Of a stretch of 64,000 nucleotides of DNA, positions 1 to 9,048 are shown piece after piece. Origin of the DNA: Comamonadaceae bacterium (GTDB taxonomy: Bacteria; Pseudomonadota; Gammaproteobacteria; Burkholderiales; Burkholderiaceae_C); the NCBI GenBank assembly GCA_027485235.1, contig JAIXRJ010000017.1:62001-126000 (forward strand), written 5' to 3'. Within the stretch, counting starts at the first letter, position 1. Each line of letters begins with the position of its first letter. The notes beneath the pieces are model-generated. The model was not told the DNA's origin and ran no database searches. It worked only from the letters and a program-made list of their open reading frames with translations. A program made the translations under genes and the position numbers.

Positions 1-611
1 AAGTCCTGAAAGCCGTAGCGGGCTTGTGCCGCTTCGGCCAGGCGCACCACGGCGTCGGCGGTCATGGCTTTTTCGTGGCGCAGGCGCAGCCAGTCGTCGG
101 CCTGATCGGGCTCGCTCTTGTACGCCAGGTCGGATTGCTGGCGGTCGCCCACATAAAACAAGTAGCCCAGCATTTGCACACGGCTGCGCTGTTGGCCTTC
201 GCCCAGCAGAGCGCACACAGGCACATTCAGGTGTTGGCCCAGCAGGTCGAGCAGGGCGCTTTCCACGGCGGTGACGGCGTGGATGGTCGTGCGCAGGTCA
301 AAGGTTTGTTGGCCCCGGCCACCGCTGTCGCGGTCGGCAAACTGCTGGCGCATGGCGCTGAGCACGCGGTTGTACTGGCCAATGGGCAGGCCTTCGACCA
401 GGGGGCGGGCGTCTTCCAGGGTTTGGCGGATTTTTTCGCCACCGGGCACTTCGCCCAGGCCGGTGTGGCCCGACGAGTCGGTCAGGATGACGATGTTGCG
501 GGTGAAGAAGGGGCCGTGGGCACCGCTGAGGTTCATCAGCATGTCGTCGTGGCCCGCTACAGGGATCACCTGCATGCGCGTGACAACAGGGGTGGGGGGG
601 GGCTGAGACAT
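1..611 (-). CDS. gudD: Glucarate dehydratase (partial; N-terminal 203 codons, 3' end beyond window)
   Basis: Glucarate dehydratase removes water from D-glucarate to give 5-keto-4-deoxy-D-glucarate in the cytoplasm. Reading the minus strand from the ATG at 611 gives an uninterrupted frame to the left edge. It contains [20 protein letters not shown] near residues 15-34, [14 protein letters not shown] and [18 protein letters not shown], which are typical of the GudD N-terminal enolase domain. The barrel with the catalytic residues lies outside the window. The family is about 445 residues long, so nearly half is visible. It is transcribed away from the GntR regulator's 3' side, and aldarate genes follow, which agrees with the call. 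A run of nine C residues lies at codons 4-6. Confidence 0.93.
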   Translation of the reverse strand, partial: MSQPPPTPVVTRMQVIPVAGHDDMLMNLSGAHGPFFTRNIVILTDSSGHTGLGEVPGGEKIRQTLEDARPLVEGLPIGQYNRVLSAMRQQFADRDSGGRGQQTFDLRTTIHAVTAVESALLDLLGQHLNVPVCALLGEGQQRSRVQMLGYLFYVGDRQQSDLAYKSEPDQADDWLRLRHEKAMTADAVVRLAEAAQARYGFQD

Positions 612-637
612 GGGTGAATTGGCTGTTGATTTGACAG

Positions 638-648
638 ACATCGTACAA
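638..648. promoter_or_regulatory. Candidate FadR-type operator upstream of gudD
   Basis: The sequence ACATCGTACAA lies 27 bases upstream of the gudD start. Its core TCGTACAA is the exact reverse complement of the core TTGTACGA at 1476-1483, in front of the adjacent GntR-family regulator and the lactonase gene. FadR/FCD regulators bind short palindromes of the TnGTnnnACnA type. Assignment to the neighbouring regulator is inference. Confidence 0.4.
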
Positions 649-693
649 CTCAAACCCGCATTGGGTGATGCGTGTTAACCCTTGGCGCGGGTG

Positions 694-1443
694 TCAGTGG
701 TGACTCGAAGCGCCTTTTTTGTGTCGGTCGCGGCTGTTGGACAGGTGGGTGCGCATGGCGGCGCGGGCCGATTCGGCGTCTTGTGCGGCAATCGCATTCA
801 AGATGTTTTCATGCTCCTGGTGCACCCGCCGCAAATAGGCCAACCGGGTCGCATCGACAACGGGGGCGGACTCGAGTCGGGCGCGCGGGATGGACTGCGC
901 CCCGAGCGAATTCATCATGTCGGCGAAGTGGTTGTTTTGCGTGGCGCGGGCGATTTCGTGGTGAAACTGAAAGTCGGCGGCAATGGCATCGCGGCCTTCT
1001 TCGATGGCCCCAGAAAACGCGTTCATGGCATCTTGCATCACGCTCAAATTGGCTTCGGTGCGGCGCACAGCGGCCAGTGCTGAGGCTTCGGTCTCGATGC
1101 TGATGCGCAATTCGAGCAGGGCGATCACATCGTGCAGGGTACTCAGCTGGCTGGGGTTGATGCGAAAAGACGGAGACTCCGATGGCGTCAGTACAAAGGT
1201 GCCGATGCCGTGCCGCGTCTCGACCAGGCCGGCTGCTTGCAGCTTGGAAATCGCTTCTCGCACCACCGTGCGGCTCACGCCAAAGCGTTCCATGATGGCT
1301 GCTTCGGTCGGCAGTTTTTGGCCGCTGCTCAGGGTGCCGTTTTGGATTTGAGCGCTCAGCTGATCGACCAATTCATAGGTCAGGCTGCGTGATTTGCGTT
1401 TTTCTGGATCGGCTTGCGGGGTCTTCATCGGGTAAATACGCAT
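694..1443 (-). CDS. GntR-family transcriptional regulator, FadR subfamily (FCD domain)
   Basis: This 249-residue protein has an N-terminal winged helix (about residues 22-86, with the recognition segment MERFGVSRTVVREAISKLQA and the wing GLVETRHGIGTFVL). An all-helical FCD effector domain follows (about 105-235, with DFQFHHEIARATQN). Such regulators usually repress sugar-acid catabolism and release DNA when they bind a metabolite. It sits between gudD and the divergent lactonase/TRAP/garD genes, so aldarates or their keto-deoxy products are plausible effectors. A second ATG at codon 6 (1428) is possible. Family assignment is firm; the target is inferred from context and from the shared motif at 638 and 1476. 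Confidence 0.9.
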   Translation of the reverse strand: MRIYPMKTPQADPEKRKSRSLTYELVDQLSAQIQNGTLSSGQKLPTEAAIMERFGVSRTVVREAISKLQAAGLVETRHGIGTFVLTPSESPSFRINPSQLSTLHDVIALLELRISIETEASALAAVRRTEANLSVMQDAMNAFSGAIEEGRDAIAADFQFHHEIARATQNNHFADMMNSLGAQSIPRARLESAPVVDATRLAYLRRVHQEHENILNAIAAQDAESARAAMRTHLSNSRDRHKKGASSHH

Positions 1444-1475
1444 TCCAGTTTGGACGGAGGGCTTTCACAATTAAC

Positions 1476-1486
1476 TTGTACGACAA
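1476..1486. promoter_or_regulatory. Candidate FadR-type operator in the divergent GntR / lactonase promoter
   Basis: TTGTACGACAA is a near-perfect palindrome (TTGT-ACG-ACAA) that fits the FCD-family TnGTnnnACnA pattern. It lies in the 104-base gap between the divergently transcribed regulator and SMP-30 genes, a usual position for autoregulation plus control of the neighbour. Confidence 0.5.
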
Positions 1487-1547
1487 CTGATCACATCAGG
1501 CATTTGGCCGAATGTAGCAGAACACCGCAGACCATGGCCACTTTTTC

Positions 1548-2456
1548 ATGAACGCATACCGAACCATTGCAGACACCTCCGACCGCGTGGGCGAATCCCC
1601 TGTTTGGGATGTGCGCGCCCAGCGTTTGTGGTGGGTGGACATCGAGGGCGCCTGCATCCGCAGCACCGTTTTGGGCGCCGCCGATGCTGTGCAGTCCTGG
1701 CACATGCCTGAGCGCGTAGGCTGCATCGCGCTCACGGCGGTGCAGGGTCAATTGATCGCCGCCATGGAAACCGGTATCGCCAACGTCACCCTGCAAGAAG
1801 GCGGGCAAGTGGGCATCGATTGGCTGGCCCACATCCAACATCCTGCCCCCGGCATGCGCTTCAACGATGGGCGATGCGACGCCAGTGGCCGCCTGTGGGT
1901 GGGCACCATGGTGATGGACATGTCTTTGGCTTGCGACTTGGGCGGTCTGTATTGCTTGGATGAGCGGGGCCTGACGGGTCCGCACGTCACCGGTTTGCTC
2001 ACCCCCAATGGCTTGGGGCTCAGCCCCGATGGACGCACCTTGTATTTGTCGGACTCGCACCCCAAGGTACAAAAAATTTGGGCCTTTGATTTGGAGGCCA
2101 CGAGCGGCACTTTGACGAACCGCCGTTTGTTTGTGGACATGAACGACTGGCCTGGCCGACCCGATGGCGCGGCGGTCGATGCGCAAGGGCATTACTGGAT
2201 CTGTGGCAACGACGCCGGCCAGATCCACGCCTTTGACGCGCAAGGCCAATGGTGTCAATCGCTCACGGTGCCCATGCCCAAGCCGTCGATGTGTGCCTTC
2301 GGTGGCGCCGATCTCGACCAAATGTTGGTGACCTCGATCATCCCGGCGCACACCACAGAGGCCATGCGTGGCAGCAGCGGTTCTGTCATTGCCCTGCAGC
2401 CCGGTGTGCAGGGTTTGCCCGAGCCTGTCTTTTCCCGTTTTCCCGCTAGTGTGTAA
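1548..2456 (+). CDS. SMP-30/gluconolactonase/LRE family sugar lactonase
   Basis: This predicted cytoplasmic six-bladed propeller lactonase would open an aldonolactone or aldarolactone to the free acid. Metal ligands expected for SMP-30 are visible: E16 (RVGESPVWD), N106 (MRFNDGRCDASG), N154 (LTPNGLGLSPDG) and D206 (RPDGAAVDAQG). The length of 302 residues matches the family. It is the first gene of a plus-strand set followed by a TRAP transporter and garD. Hydrolysis of glucaro- or galactarolactone made by a uronate dehydrogenase therefore fits, though no such dehydrogenase is in the window. Exact substrate is inferred. Confidence 0.88.
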   Translation: MNAYRTIADTSDRVGESPVWDVRAQRLWWVDIEGACIRSTVLGAADAVQSWHMPERVGCIALTAVQGQLIAAMETGIANVTLQEGGQVGIDWLAHIQHPAPGMRFNDGRCDASGRLWVGTMVMDMSLACDLGGLYCLDERGLTGPHVTGLLTPNGLGLSPDGRTLYLSDSHPKVQKIWAFDLEATSGTLTNRRLFVDMNDWPGRPDGAAVDAQGHYWICGNDAGQIHAFDAQGQWCQSLTVPMPKPSMCAFGGADLDQMLVTSIIPAHTTEAMRGSSGSVIALQPGVQGLPEPVFSRFPASV

Positions 2457-2492
2457 CGTGTTTTTCAAAAACTTAACCCTGGAGACAAGACC

Positions 2493-3455
2493 ATGAAACT
2501 CAACAAATCCCTGATGGCCATCGCTGCTGCTGTGGCCTTTTCTGCGCAAGCGACCGAGTTCCGTTCGGCCGACATCCACAACGCCGATGACTACCCGACC
2601 GTGGTCGCGGTCAAGCACATGAGCACGGTGCTGGAGAGGCTTTCAGGTGGCAAGCACAAGATCAAGGTCTTCAACAAAGGCGCACTGGGTTCTGAAAAAG
2701 AAACCATCGACCAGGTCAAGATCGGCGCGCTGGACTTGGTGCGTGTGAACGTGGCCCCCATGAATGGTGTCTGCCCCATGACCATGGTGCCCACCATGCC
2801 TTTCCTCTTCAGCTCGGTGGACCACATGCGCAAATCGCTGGACGGCCCCGTTGGCGCTGAGATCCTCAAGAGCTGCGAGTCCGTGGGCTATGTGGGTTTG
2901 GCCTTTTACGACAGCGGTGCCCGCTCCATCTATGCCAAAAAGCCCATCAAAACCGTGGCCGATGCCAAGGGCTTGAAGATCCGCGTGCAGCAGTCCGACC
3001 TGTGGGTCGCCCTGGTCAGCGCCATGGGTGCCAACGCCACCCCCATGCCTTATGGCGAGGTGTACACGGCCCTCAAAACGGGCCTGATCGATGCGGCTGA
3101 AAACAACATCCCTTCTTTTGACACCGCCAAGCACGTCGAGGCCGTGAAGGTTTACTCCAGAACTGAACACTCCATGGCCCCCGAGATTTTGGTGATGTCC
3201 AAAGTGGTGTGGGACAAGTTGCCCGCCAACGAGCAAGCCATGGTCCGTCAAGCCGCCAAAGAGTCGGTGGCGGTTCAGCGCAAGGCTTGGGATGAAGCCG
3301 AAGGCAAATCGCTGGCCAATGTGAAAGCCGCAGGCGCCGAAATCGTTGACGTGGACAAGCGTTCCTTCCAGGCCGTGATGGGACCGGTGTACGACAAGTT
3401 CATGACCACGCCCGATATGAAGCGTGCCATCAAAGCGATCCAAGACACCAAGTGA
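2493..3455 (+). CDS. TRAP transporter solute-binding protein (DctP family)
   Basis: This periplasmic receptor of a tripartite TRAP importer has a Sec signal peptide at residues 1-20 ending AFSAQA, and a mature domain of about 300 residues. The conserved carboxylate-binding arginine is R164 in [12 protein letters not shown], and [21 protein letters not shown] is the usual hinge region. A strong ribosome site GGAGAC lies 8 bases before the ATG. It is followed by its permease genes and by garD, so an aldarate or uronate is the likely ligand. The ligand cannot be read from the sequence alone. Confidence 0.9.
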   Translation: MKLNKSLMAIAAAVAFSAQATEFRSADIHNADDYPTVVAVKHMSTVLERLSGGKHKIKVFNKGALGSEKETIDQVKIGALDLVRVNVAPMNGVCPMTMVPTMPFLFSSVDHMRKSLDGPVGAEILKSCESVGYVGLAFYDSGARSIYAKKPIKTVADAKGLKIRVQQSDLWVALVSAMGANATPMPYGEVYTALKTGLIDAAENNIPSFDTAKHVEAVKVYSRTEHSMAPEILVMSKVVWDKLPANEQAMVRQAAKESVAVQRKAWDEAEGKSLANVKAAGAEIVDVDKRSFQAVMGPVYDKFMTTPDMKRAIKAIQDTK

Positions 3456-3483
3456 TCGGCTGAGTCTTTTTGTGCATCCCAAT

Positions 3484-3506
3484 GCCCCTGGCACGGCGCC
3501 AGGGGC
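3484..3506 (+). other. Intercistronic hairpin between TRAP binding protein and permease genes
   Basis: GCCCCTGGC and GCCAGGGGC form a perfect 9-bp stem around a 5-base loop, with no following T run. It lies in the gap between the binding-protein stop and the small permease start. Such structures often protect the upstream mRNA or partly stop transcription, so that the binding protein is made in excess. Confidence 0.6.
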
Positions 3507-3517
3507 TGGAGCGTTCC

Positions 3518-4006
3518 ATGTTCACCAAATTTTGTGCCGCCATCTCCAAGGTCTGTTTGGTCCTGGCCGTGATCGGCCTGCTCGCCGTGATCTTGTGCGT
3601 GCAGTGGCAGGTGTTTGGTCGTTATGTGCTCAACGACACCCCCACTTGGGCCGAAGCACTGGCCATGCTGATCGTGCTGTTTGTCACCGCCTTTGGCCTG
3701 GCCGTCGGGGTGCGTGATGCGGGCCACATCGGCCTGGAGTCGCTGGTCGTCTTGCTGCCCGAAAAGTGGCAGCACCGCATCGAAGTGTTGATCCACGCGC
3801 TGGTGGCCTTGTTTGGCTTCTTGATGGTGCAAGGCGGCTGGCTGTGGGCCTCTGCCAAATGGGCCGAGAAAAAACCCATGCTGCCGGTGCCCGATGGCAT
3901 CGACTATGTGCCGGTGATCATTGCCGGCGCCTTGATTGTGTTGTTCTCCCTGGAGCACATCGTGGCACTGCTGCGGGGTGAAGTCGTGAAGCCTGTTTGG
4001 GATTGA
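3518..4006 (+). CDS. TRAP transporter small permease subunit (DctQ family)
   Basis: This 162-residue inner-membrane protein has four predicted hydrophobic segments (about residues 10-32, 47-67, 85-105 and 130-150). The DctQ-type sequence VFGRYVLNDTPTWAEALAM occurs early on. The start chosen is the ATG at 3518, which has GGAG a few bases upstream; a longer frame begins earlier but would add a non-conserved tail running through the hairpin. The subunit pairs with the large permease that follows four bases after its stop. Confidence 0.9.
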   Translation: MFTKFCAAISKVCLVLAVIGLLAVILCVQWQVFGRYVLNDTPTWAEALAMLIVLFVTAFGLAVGVRDAGHIGLESLVVLLPEKWQHRIEVLIHALVALFGFLMVQGGWLWASAKWAEKKPMLPVPDGIDYVPVIIAGALIVLFSLEHIVALLRGEVVKPVWD

Positions 4007-4010
4007 AGCC

Positions 4011-5300
4011 ATGGAATTGACTGTTCTTGCCCTGAGCTTCACCTTGCTCTTGATCTTGGGTGTGCCAGTGGCTTTTGCCATTGGCCTGTCCTCGGTGGCC
4101 ACCATCATCGCGGCGGGTTTGCCGGTGGCCATGGTTTTTCAAAAAATGGTCGGCGGCATGCAGGTGTTCTCCTTCTTGGCCATTCCGTTTTTTGTGTTTG
4201 CGGGTGAGCTGATGCTCTACGGCGGCATTGCCGACCGCATCGTGCGTTTTGCCAACAGCCTGGTGGGCCATGTGCGCGGCGGCTTGGGCATGAGCAACGT
4301 GGTCGGCTGCACCATCTTTGGTGGCGTGGCCGGTTCGCCATTGGCCGATGTCTCGGCCATGGGCTCGGTCATGATCCCGCTCATGAAGAAAGAGGGTTAC
4401 GACGCCGACTACGCGGTGAACGTGACCACGCACGCGTCCTTGGTGGGGGCCATCATGCCCACCTCGCACAACATGATCATCTTCACGCTGGCCGCTTCAG
4501 GCCTGGCCTCGGTGAGTGTGCTGGGTTTGATCTTGGCGGGCCTGGTGCCGGCCATCATCTTGACGCTGTGCAATTTGGGCGCGGCTTACTGGGTGGCGGT
4601 GCGCCGCGGTTACCCCGTGCACGGCAATTTCCCCGGCTGGCTCGAAGTGATCAAGTCCTTTGGTGCGGCTTTGCCCGGGCTGTTTGTGGTGGTCATCATT
4701 TTGGGCGGCATCTTGTCGGGCGCATTCACGGCCACCGAGTCGGCCTCTATTGCGGTGGCTTGGGCGCTGTTTGTCACGGTGATCGTTTACCGCACCATGA
4801 CGCTGCAAAACTTCCTCAAGGCTTGTTCCAAAGCCTGCAAGACCACGGGCGTGGTGCTGCTTTTGATCGGCATTTCCAACGCCTTTGGTTATTTCATGGC
4901 CTTGTATGAAGTCCCCCAGATGACGGGTGCTTTGATGCAAAAAATCAGCACCGAGCCTTGGGTGATTTTCTTGATGATCAACATCTTGCTGTTCATCCTG
5001 GGCACCTTCCTCGACATGGCCGCGACCATCCTGATCTGCACGCCCATCTTCATGCCGATTGCGATGCACTTTGGCATGGACCCCATGCAGTTCGGCATCA
5101 TGCTGTTGATCAACTGCGCGCTGGGCTTGAACACGCCGCCCGTGGGGTCGGTGCAATTTGTGGGTTGCGCGATTGGTGGCATTTCGGTGGGGCAGGTCAT
5201 GCGCACCATCGCGCCTTTTTATGGGGCCTTGACCGTGGCCGTGCTGTTGGTGACCTATGTGCCCCTGTTCACGCTGTGGTTGCCGAATTTGCTGAAGTAA
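4011..5300 (+). CDS. TRAP transporter large permease subunit (DctM family)
   Basis: The 429-residue multi-spanning protein (about 12 hydrophobic segments) forms the ion-coupled translocation unit. Typical DctM elements are [13 protein letters not shown] near the start, [13 protein letters not shown]-like text around residue 107-118 ([15 protein letters not shown]) and [16 protein letters not shown] near residue 365. Length is standard. It belongs with the upstream DctP and DctQ genes and precedes garD by 11 bases, so transporter and dehydratase are probably one transcript. Confidence 0.93.
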   Translation: MELTVLALSFTLLLILGVPVAFAIGLSSVATIIAAGLPVAMVFQKMVGGMQVFSFLAIPFFVFAGELMLYGGIADRIVRFANSLVGHVRGGLGMSNVVGCTIFGGVAGSPLADVSAMGSVMIPLMKKEGYDADYAVNVTTHASLVGAIMPTSHNMIIFTLAASGLASVSVLGLILAGLVPAIILTLCNLGAAYWVAVRRGYPVHGNFPGWLEVIKSFGAALPGLFVVVIILGGILSGAFTATESASIAVAWALFVTVIVYRTMTLQNFLKACSKACKTTGVVLLLIGISNAFGYFMALYEVPQMTGALMQKISTEPWVIFLMINILLFILGTFLDMAATILICTPIFMPIAMHFGMDPMQFGIMLLINCALGLNTPPVGSVQFVGCAIGGISVGQVMRTIAPFYGALTVAVLLVTYVPLFTLWLPNLLK

Positions 5301-5311
5301 GAAACCTGTCC

Positions 5312-6889
5312 ATGAGCTCTGTCCGCGCGCCTTTGGCCATTCGAATGCACGCTGCCGACAACGTGGCCATCATCGCCAATGACGGTGGCTTGCCTGCCGG
5401 CACCGTCATGCCCGAAGGGGTTGCCGCAGGCCTGGTCTTGCGCGACAAGGTGCCGCAAGGCCACAAAGTCGCGCTTTGCGATATCGCGCCAGGCCAAGCC
5501 GTGCTGCGCTACAACGTGCCGGTGGGCTTTGCACGCACGGCCATCCCGGGGGGCAGTTGGGTGCACGAGCGTTTGCTCGACATTCCGCCCGCGCGTGAGT
5601 TGCAAGGCCTGCCCATGGCCACCGCTCAGCCTTCGCCGCAAGCCCCTTTGGAGGGCTTCAGCTTTGAAGGCTATGTCAACGCCGATGGCTCGGTCGGCAC
5701 ACGCAACCTGCTGGCCATCACCACCACAGTGCAGTGCGTGGCCGGTGTGGTGAAAATTGCCGTGGAGCGCATCGAGCGCGAGTTGTTGACGCTGTATCCC
5801 CATGTCGATGGCGTGGTGGGTTTGGAACACAGCTATGGCTGCGGCGTGGCGATCGAGGCGCCTGGGGCCGAGATCCCGATTCGAACTTTGCGCCACATCA
5901 GCCTGAACCCCAACTTTGGCGGCGAGGTGATGTTGGTCAGCCTGGGCTGCGAAAAACTGCAGCCTGATCGCTTGCTGCCACCGGGCAGCTTCCCCATCCA
6001 CGGTGCGCGAGAGAAAGACCCAGGGCTGGACCTGGTTTGCCTGCAAGACGATGCGCATGTGGGCTTCATGTCCATGATCGAGCACATCGTGCAAAGCGCC
6101 CGCCCGCACCTGGAACGCCTGAACGCGCGCCGCCGTCAGACGGTGCCTGCCAGCGCGCTGGTGGTGGGGGTGCAGTGCGGTGGCAGCGACGCGTTTTCCG
6201 GCGTGACCGCCAACCCGGCGGTGGGTTACATGGCCGACCTCATCGTGCGTTCCGGTGGCACCGTGATGTTTTCGGAAAACACCGAAGTGCGCGATGCCGT
6301 GGAGCAACTCACCAGCCGCGCCGCCAGCCCCCAAGTGGCCGAAGCCATCGTGCGCGAACTCGGCTGGTACGACCAGTACCTCGAACGCGGCCGTGTGGAT
6401 CGCAGCGCCAACACCACACCGGGCAACAAGGCGGGCGGCTTGTCCAATATCGCCGAAAAAGCCATGGGCTCCATCATCAAGAGCGGCAGCTCGGCCATTG
6501 CCAGCGTGCTGGCCCCGGGCGACAAGCTCAAGGCGGATCAAAAAGGCCTTGTGTTCGCCGCCACGCCCGCCAGCGATTTCATCTGCGGCACGCTGCAGCT
6601 GGCCGCGGGCATGAACGTGCATGTGTTCACGACCGGGCGCGGCACGCCTTATGGTTTGCAGGCTTGCCCCGTGGTCAAGGTCGCCACCCGCACCGATTTG
6701 GCACGTCGCTGGCACGACCTGATGGACATGAACGCCGGGCGCATTGCCGATGGCGAGATCAGCATCGAAGAAGCAGGGTGGGAGTTGTTTCACCTGCTGC
6801 TGGATGTGGCCAGTGGCCGCAAAACCTGGGCCGAGCACTGGAAACTGCACAATGCGCTGGTGCTGTTCAACCCAGCACCCATCACCTGA
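5312..6889 (+). CDS. garD: Galactarate dehydratase
   Basis: This enzyme dehydrates galactarate (mucate) to 5-keto-4-deoxy-D-glucarate, the same product as GudD. The 525-residue protein has an N-terminal SAF-like domain (about 10-95, [19 protein letters not shown]) and the large UxaA/GarD domain with [51 protein letters not shown]-like text ([16 protein letters not shown]) and [17 protein letters not shown]. It is colinear with the E. coli GarD sequence I recall, over its whole length. The start is the ATG at 5312; the open frame extends upstream but overlaps the permease. With gudD nearby, both aldarates converge on one intermediate. Confidence 0.94.
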   Translation: MSSVRAPLAIRMHAADNVAIIANDGGLPAGTVMPEGVAAGLVLRDKVPQGHKVALCDIAPGQAVLRYNVPVGFARTAIPGGSWVHERLLDIPPARELQGLPMATAQPSPQAPLEGFSFEGYVNADGSVGTRNLLAITTTVQCVAGVVKIAVERIERELLTLYPHVDGVVGLEHSYGCGVAIEAPGAEIPIRTLRHISLNPNFGGEVMLVSLGCEKLQPDRLLPPGSFPIHGAREKDPGLDLVCLQDDAHVGFMSMIEHIVQSARPHLERLNARRRQTVPASALVVGVQCGGSDAFSGVTANPAVGYMADLIVRSGGTVMFSENTEVRDAVEQLTSRAASPQVAEAIVRELGWYDQYLERGRVDRSANTTPGNKAGGLSNIAEKAMGSIIKSGSSAIASVLAPGDKLKADQKGLVFAATPASDFICGTLQLAAGMNVHVFTTGRGTPYGLQACPVVKVATRTDLARRWHDLMDMNAGRIADGEISIEEAGWELFHLLLDVASGRKTWAEHWKLHNALVLFNPAPIT

Positions 6890-6918
6890 ACCATCTGTTC
6901 ACAAAGAGGAGACACGCC

Positions 6919-7914
6919 ATGACACACCGCCGCCAATTTATCCAGTCCGCCGTGGCCTGCGCCGCAGCCACCATGGCACCTGCGGCCTTCAGCCAGACCG
7001 CGCCTTGGCCGGCCAAGCCGATCAATTATTTGGTCGCTTTCCCGCCCGGCGGCACCACCGACATCCTGGCCCGTGTGGTCTCGCAAAAGCTGGGCACGGC
7101 CCTTGGCACCACGCTCGTCATTGAGAACAAAGGCGGTGCGGGCGGCAGTGTGGGCTCCGAGATCGCCGCACGCGCCCCGGCCGACGGTTACAACCTGCTG
7201 GGCGGCACCATCAGTTCGCACGCCATCAACGTGAGTCTGTACCCCAAGTTGGGCTATGACCCCATCAAATCGTTCACCCCGGTGTACCTGTACGGCACCA
7301 ACCCGGTGGTGTTGGTGGTGGCCGCCAACAGCCCTTACAAAACACTCAGAGACCTGTTGACGGCGGCCAAAGCCAACCCCGGCAAACTCTCGGGTGCATC
7401 GGCGGGCAACGGCACATCGCAACACTTGGCGCAAGAGCTGTTGGCGTTCAAAGGCGATGTCAAATTCACCCATGTGCCCTACAAGGGCAGTGCGCCCGCC
7501 ATCCAAGACGTGATGAGCGGCCAGGTGGACTTCATGTTCGACACCACCGTGGTGGCCGGTGCCCACATCCAAAGCGGCAAGCTGCGTGCTTTGGCGGTGA
7601 CCTCTGGCAAGCGCTTGACGGACACCTTGACCGATGTGCCCACCGTGAGCGAATCGGGCTGGCCCGGCACCGCCGGTTTTGAAGTGGTTTCATGGCAAGC
7701 GCTGTTTGCACCCGCCGGCACGCCCAAGCCCATCGTGGACAAACTGCATGCCGAAATTTTGAAGATCATTCAGAGTCCTGAAATGCAAGAGCGCATCAAA
7801 GGGCTGGGCATGCAACCTTCGGTGCTGACCCCAGAGCAGGTTCAGGCTTTCCAAAAGGCTGAAATCGAAAAATGGGCCCAAGTGATCAAAGCCGCCAACA
7901 TCAAACTCGACTGA
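6919..7914 (+). CDS. Bug family (TctC-like) tripartite tricarboxylate solute-binding protein
   Basis: This 331-residue periplasmic binding protein has a twin-arginine-like signal (RRQFIQSAVACAAATMAPA, cut near residue 25) and the Bug landmarks WPAKPINYLVAFPPGGTTD, IENKGGAGGSVGSE and VPYKGSAPAIQDVMSGQVD. A clear AGGAGA site precedes the ATG at 6919. No TctA/TctB membrane genes adjoin it, which is usual for Bug proteins in Burkholderiales. The garD context suggests a sugar-acid ligand, but this is inference. Confidence 0.92.
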   Translation: MTHRRQFIQSAVACAAATMAPAAFSQTAPWPAKPINYLVAFPPGGTTDILARVVSQKLGTALGTTLVIENKGGAGGSVGSEIAARAPADGYNLLGGTISSHAINVSLYPKLGYDPIKSFTPVYLYGTNPVVLVVAANSPYKTLRDLLTAAKANPGKLSGASAGNGTSQHLAQELLAFKGDVKFTHVPYKGSAPAIQDVMSGQVDFMFDTTVVAGAHIQSGKLRALAVTSGKRLTDTLTDVPTVSESGWPGTAGFEVVSWQALFAPAGTPKPIVDKLHAEILKIIQSPEMQERIKGLGMQPSVLTPEQVQAFQKAEIEKWAQVIKAANIKLD

Positions 7915-7923
7915 GGTTCAACC

Positions 7924-8892
7924 ATGTTCAAAATTCTTATCTCTGCCTTGGCTGCTGTCACCCTCTGTGGTGCAGCACAGGCCCAAACACCGGTGGTCTA
8001 TCCCAACAAGCCGATCAAAATTGTGGTGCCTTTCCCTGCGGGTGGCACCTCGGACGTGTTGGCCCGCATGCTGGGCCAGAAGATGACCGAGAGCTGGGGT
8101 CAGCCTGTGGTCATTGAAAACAAACCCGGCTCCAGCGGCAACCTGGGTGCCGACGCGGTGGCCAAGTCGGCGGCGGACGGCTACACCTTGGTGCTGATGG
8201 ACGTGGGCAATCTTGTGATCAGCCCTGCCTTGTTCAAGTTGCCCTTCAACGTGGCCAACGACTTTGCGCCGGTGGCCATGGTGGCTTACTCGCCGCACCT
8301 GTTGGCCGTGAGCACCAAGGTGCCCGCCAACACCCCGGCCGAGCTGGTGGCGTACTCCAAAGCGCAAAAGGGCAAGCTCAACTATGCGGTGGCCGCAGGC
8401 ATGGGCAGCGCCTCGCACTTGGCGGGCGTCATGTACGCACAGCGCAACGGCATCGAGTGGGGTTATGTGCCTTACAAAGGCGGTGCACAAGCCATCTCCG
8501 ATTTGATTGGCGGCCAGGTGGACGTCATGTTCAACGGCATGGTCGCCACCTACCCGCATGTGAAGGCGGGCAAGATCAAACTGATCGCCATCTCGAGCGC
8601 CAAGCGCAATGCCCAAACACCCGAGACCCCCACGGTGGCCGAAAGCTTGCCTGGCTTTTTGACGGGCAGTTTTCAGGGGCTGCTGGCCCCTGCAGGCACA
8701 CCCAAAGCCGTCATTGACAAAGTGCATGCCGAAGTGCAGCGCATTGCCGCATTGCCGGATGTGCGTGAACGTTTGACCACGCTGGGCGCAGAGCCCTCGG
8801 CCATGAGCCCGGCCGATTTTGGCAATTGGCTCAAGGCCGAGATCCCTGCCATGGCCAAGATCGTGAAAGACGAGAAGATCACGGTGGAGTGA
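7924..8892 (+). CDS. Second Bug family solute-binding protein
   Basis: This 322-residue protein has a Sec signal peptide (residues 1-20, ending CGAAQA) and the Bug motifs YPNKPIKIVVPFPAGGTSD, IENKPGSSGNLGADAVAKSA and VPYKGGAQAISDLIGGQVD. It starts 9 bases after the previous Bug gene yet differs clearly from it, so it is not a recent duplicate. Two receptors may widen the substrate range of a transporter encoded elsewhere. Ligand unknown. Confidence 0.92.
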   Translation: MFKILISALAAVTLCGAAQAQTPVVYPNKPIKIVVPFPAGGTSDVLARMLGQKMTESWGQPVVIENKPGSSGNLGADAVAKSAADGYTLVLMDVGNLVISPALFKLPFNVANDFAPVAMVAYSPHLLAVSTKVPANTPAELVAYSKAQKGKLNYAVAAGMGSASHLAGVMYAQRNGIEWGYVPYKGGAQAISDLIGGQVDVMFNGMVATYPHVKAGKIKLIAISSAKRNAQTPETPTVAESLPGFLTGSFQGLLAPAGTPKAVIDKVHAEVQRIAALPDVRERLTTLGAEPSAMSPADFGNWLKAEIPAMAKIVKDEKITVE

Positions 8893-9030
8893 GTCGTCAT
8901 GCGGGGGGCTATGGTTTGAAGCTGCTTGCAAAGGGCTGCTTACGGCCTTGGGGTGAAGCGGCTCTTGCATCCCACATGGCGCCTTCCATTCGGACCGTTC
9001 GGCATCGGGTTTGTACGAATGTTCAACTTT

Positions 9031-9048
9031 ATTGGACAAGCGTTCAAT
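9031..9048. promoter_or_regulatory. Candidate TetR operator overlapping the regulator's start
   Basis: ATTGGACAAGCGTTCAAT is an inverted repeat (ATTGGAC / GTTCAAT, 6 of 7 paired) around four bases. A further GTTCAAC at 9021-9027 lies exactly 21 bases, two helical turns, before the GTTCAAT arm. The position at the 5' end of the regulator gene suits autoregulation. Confidence 0.4.

Noticed and set aside
1491-2618. Long minus-strand open frame opposite the SMP-30 lactonase gene
   Set aside because: Its translation is rich in His, Arg and Gly with no recognisable motifs, while the plus strand encodes a complete lactonase with its metal ligands. It is an antisense shadow of GC-rich coding DNA.
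5255-6850. Minus-strand open frame of over 500 codons opposite garD
   Set aside because: His- and Gln-rich, no domain, and fully opposite a full-length galactarate dehydratase.
9011-9046. Upstream TTG-initiated extension of the TetR gene
   Set aside because: It would place the operator-like repeats inside coding sequence and adds a non-conserved tail; an ATG start follows.
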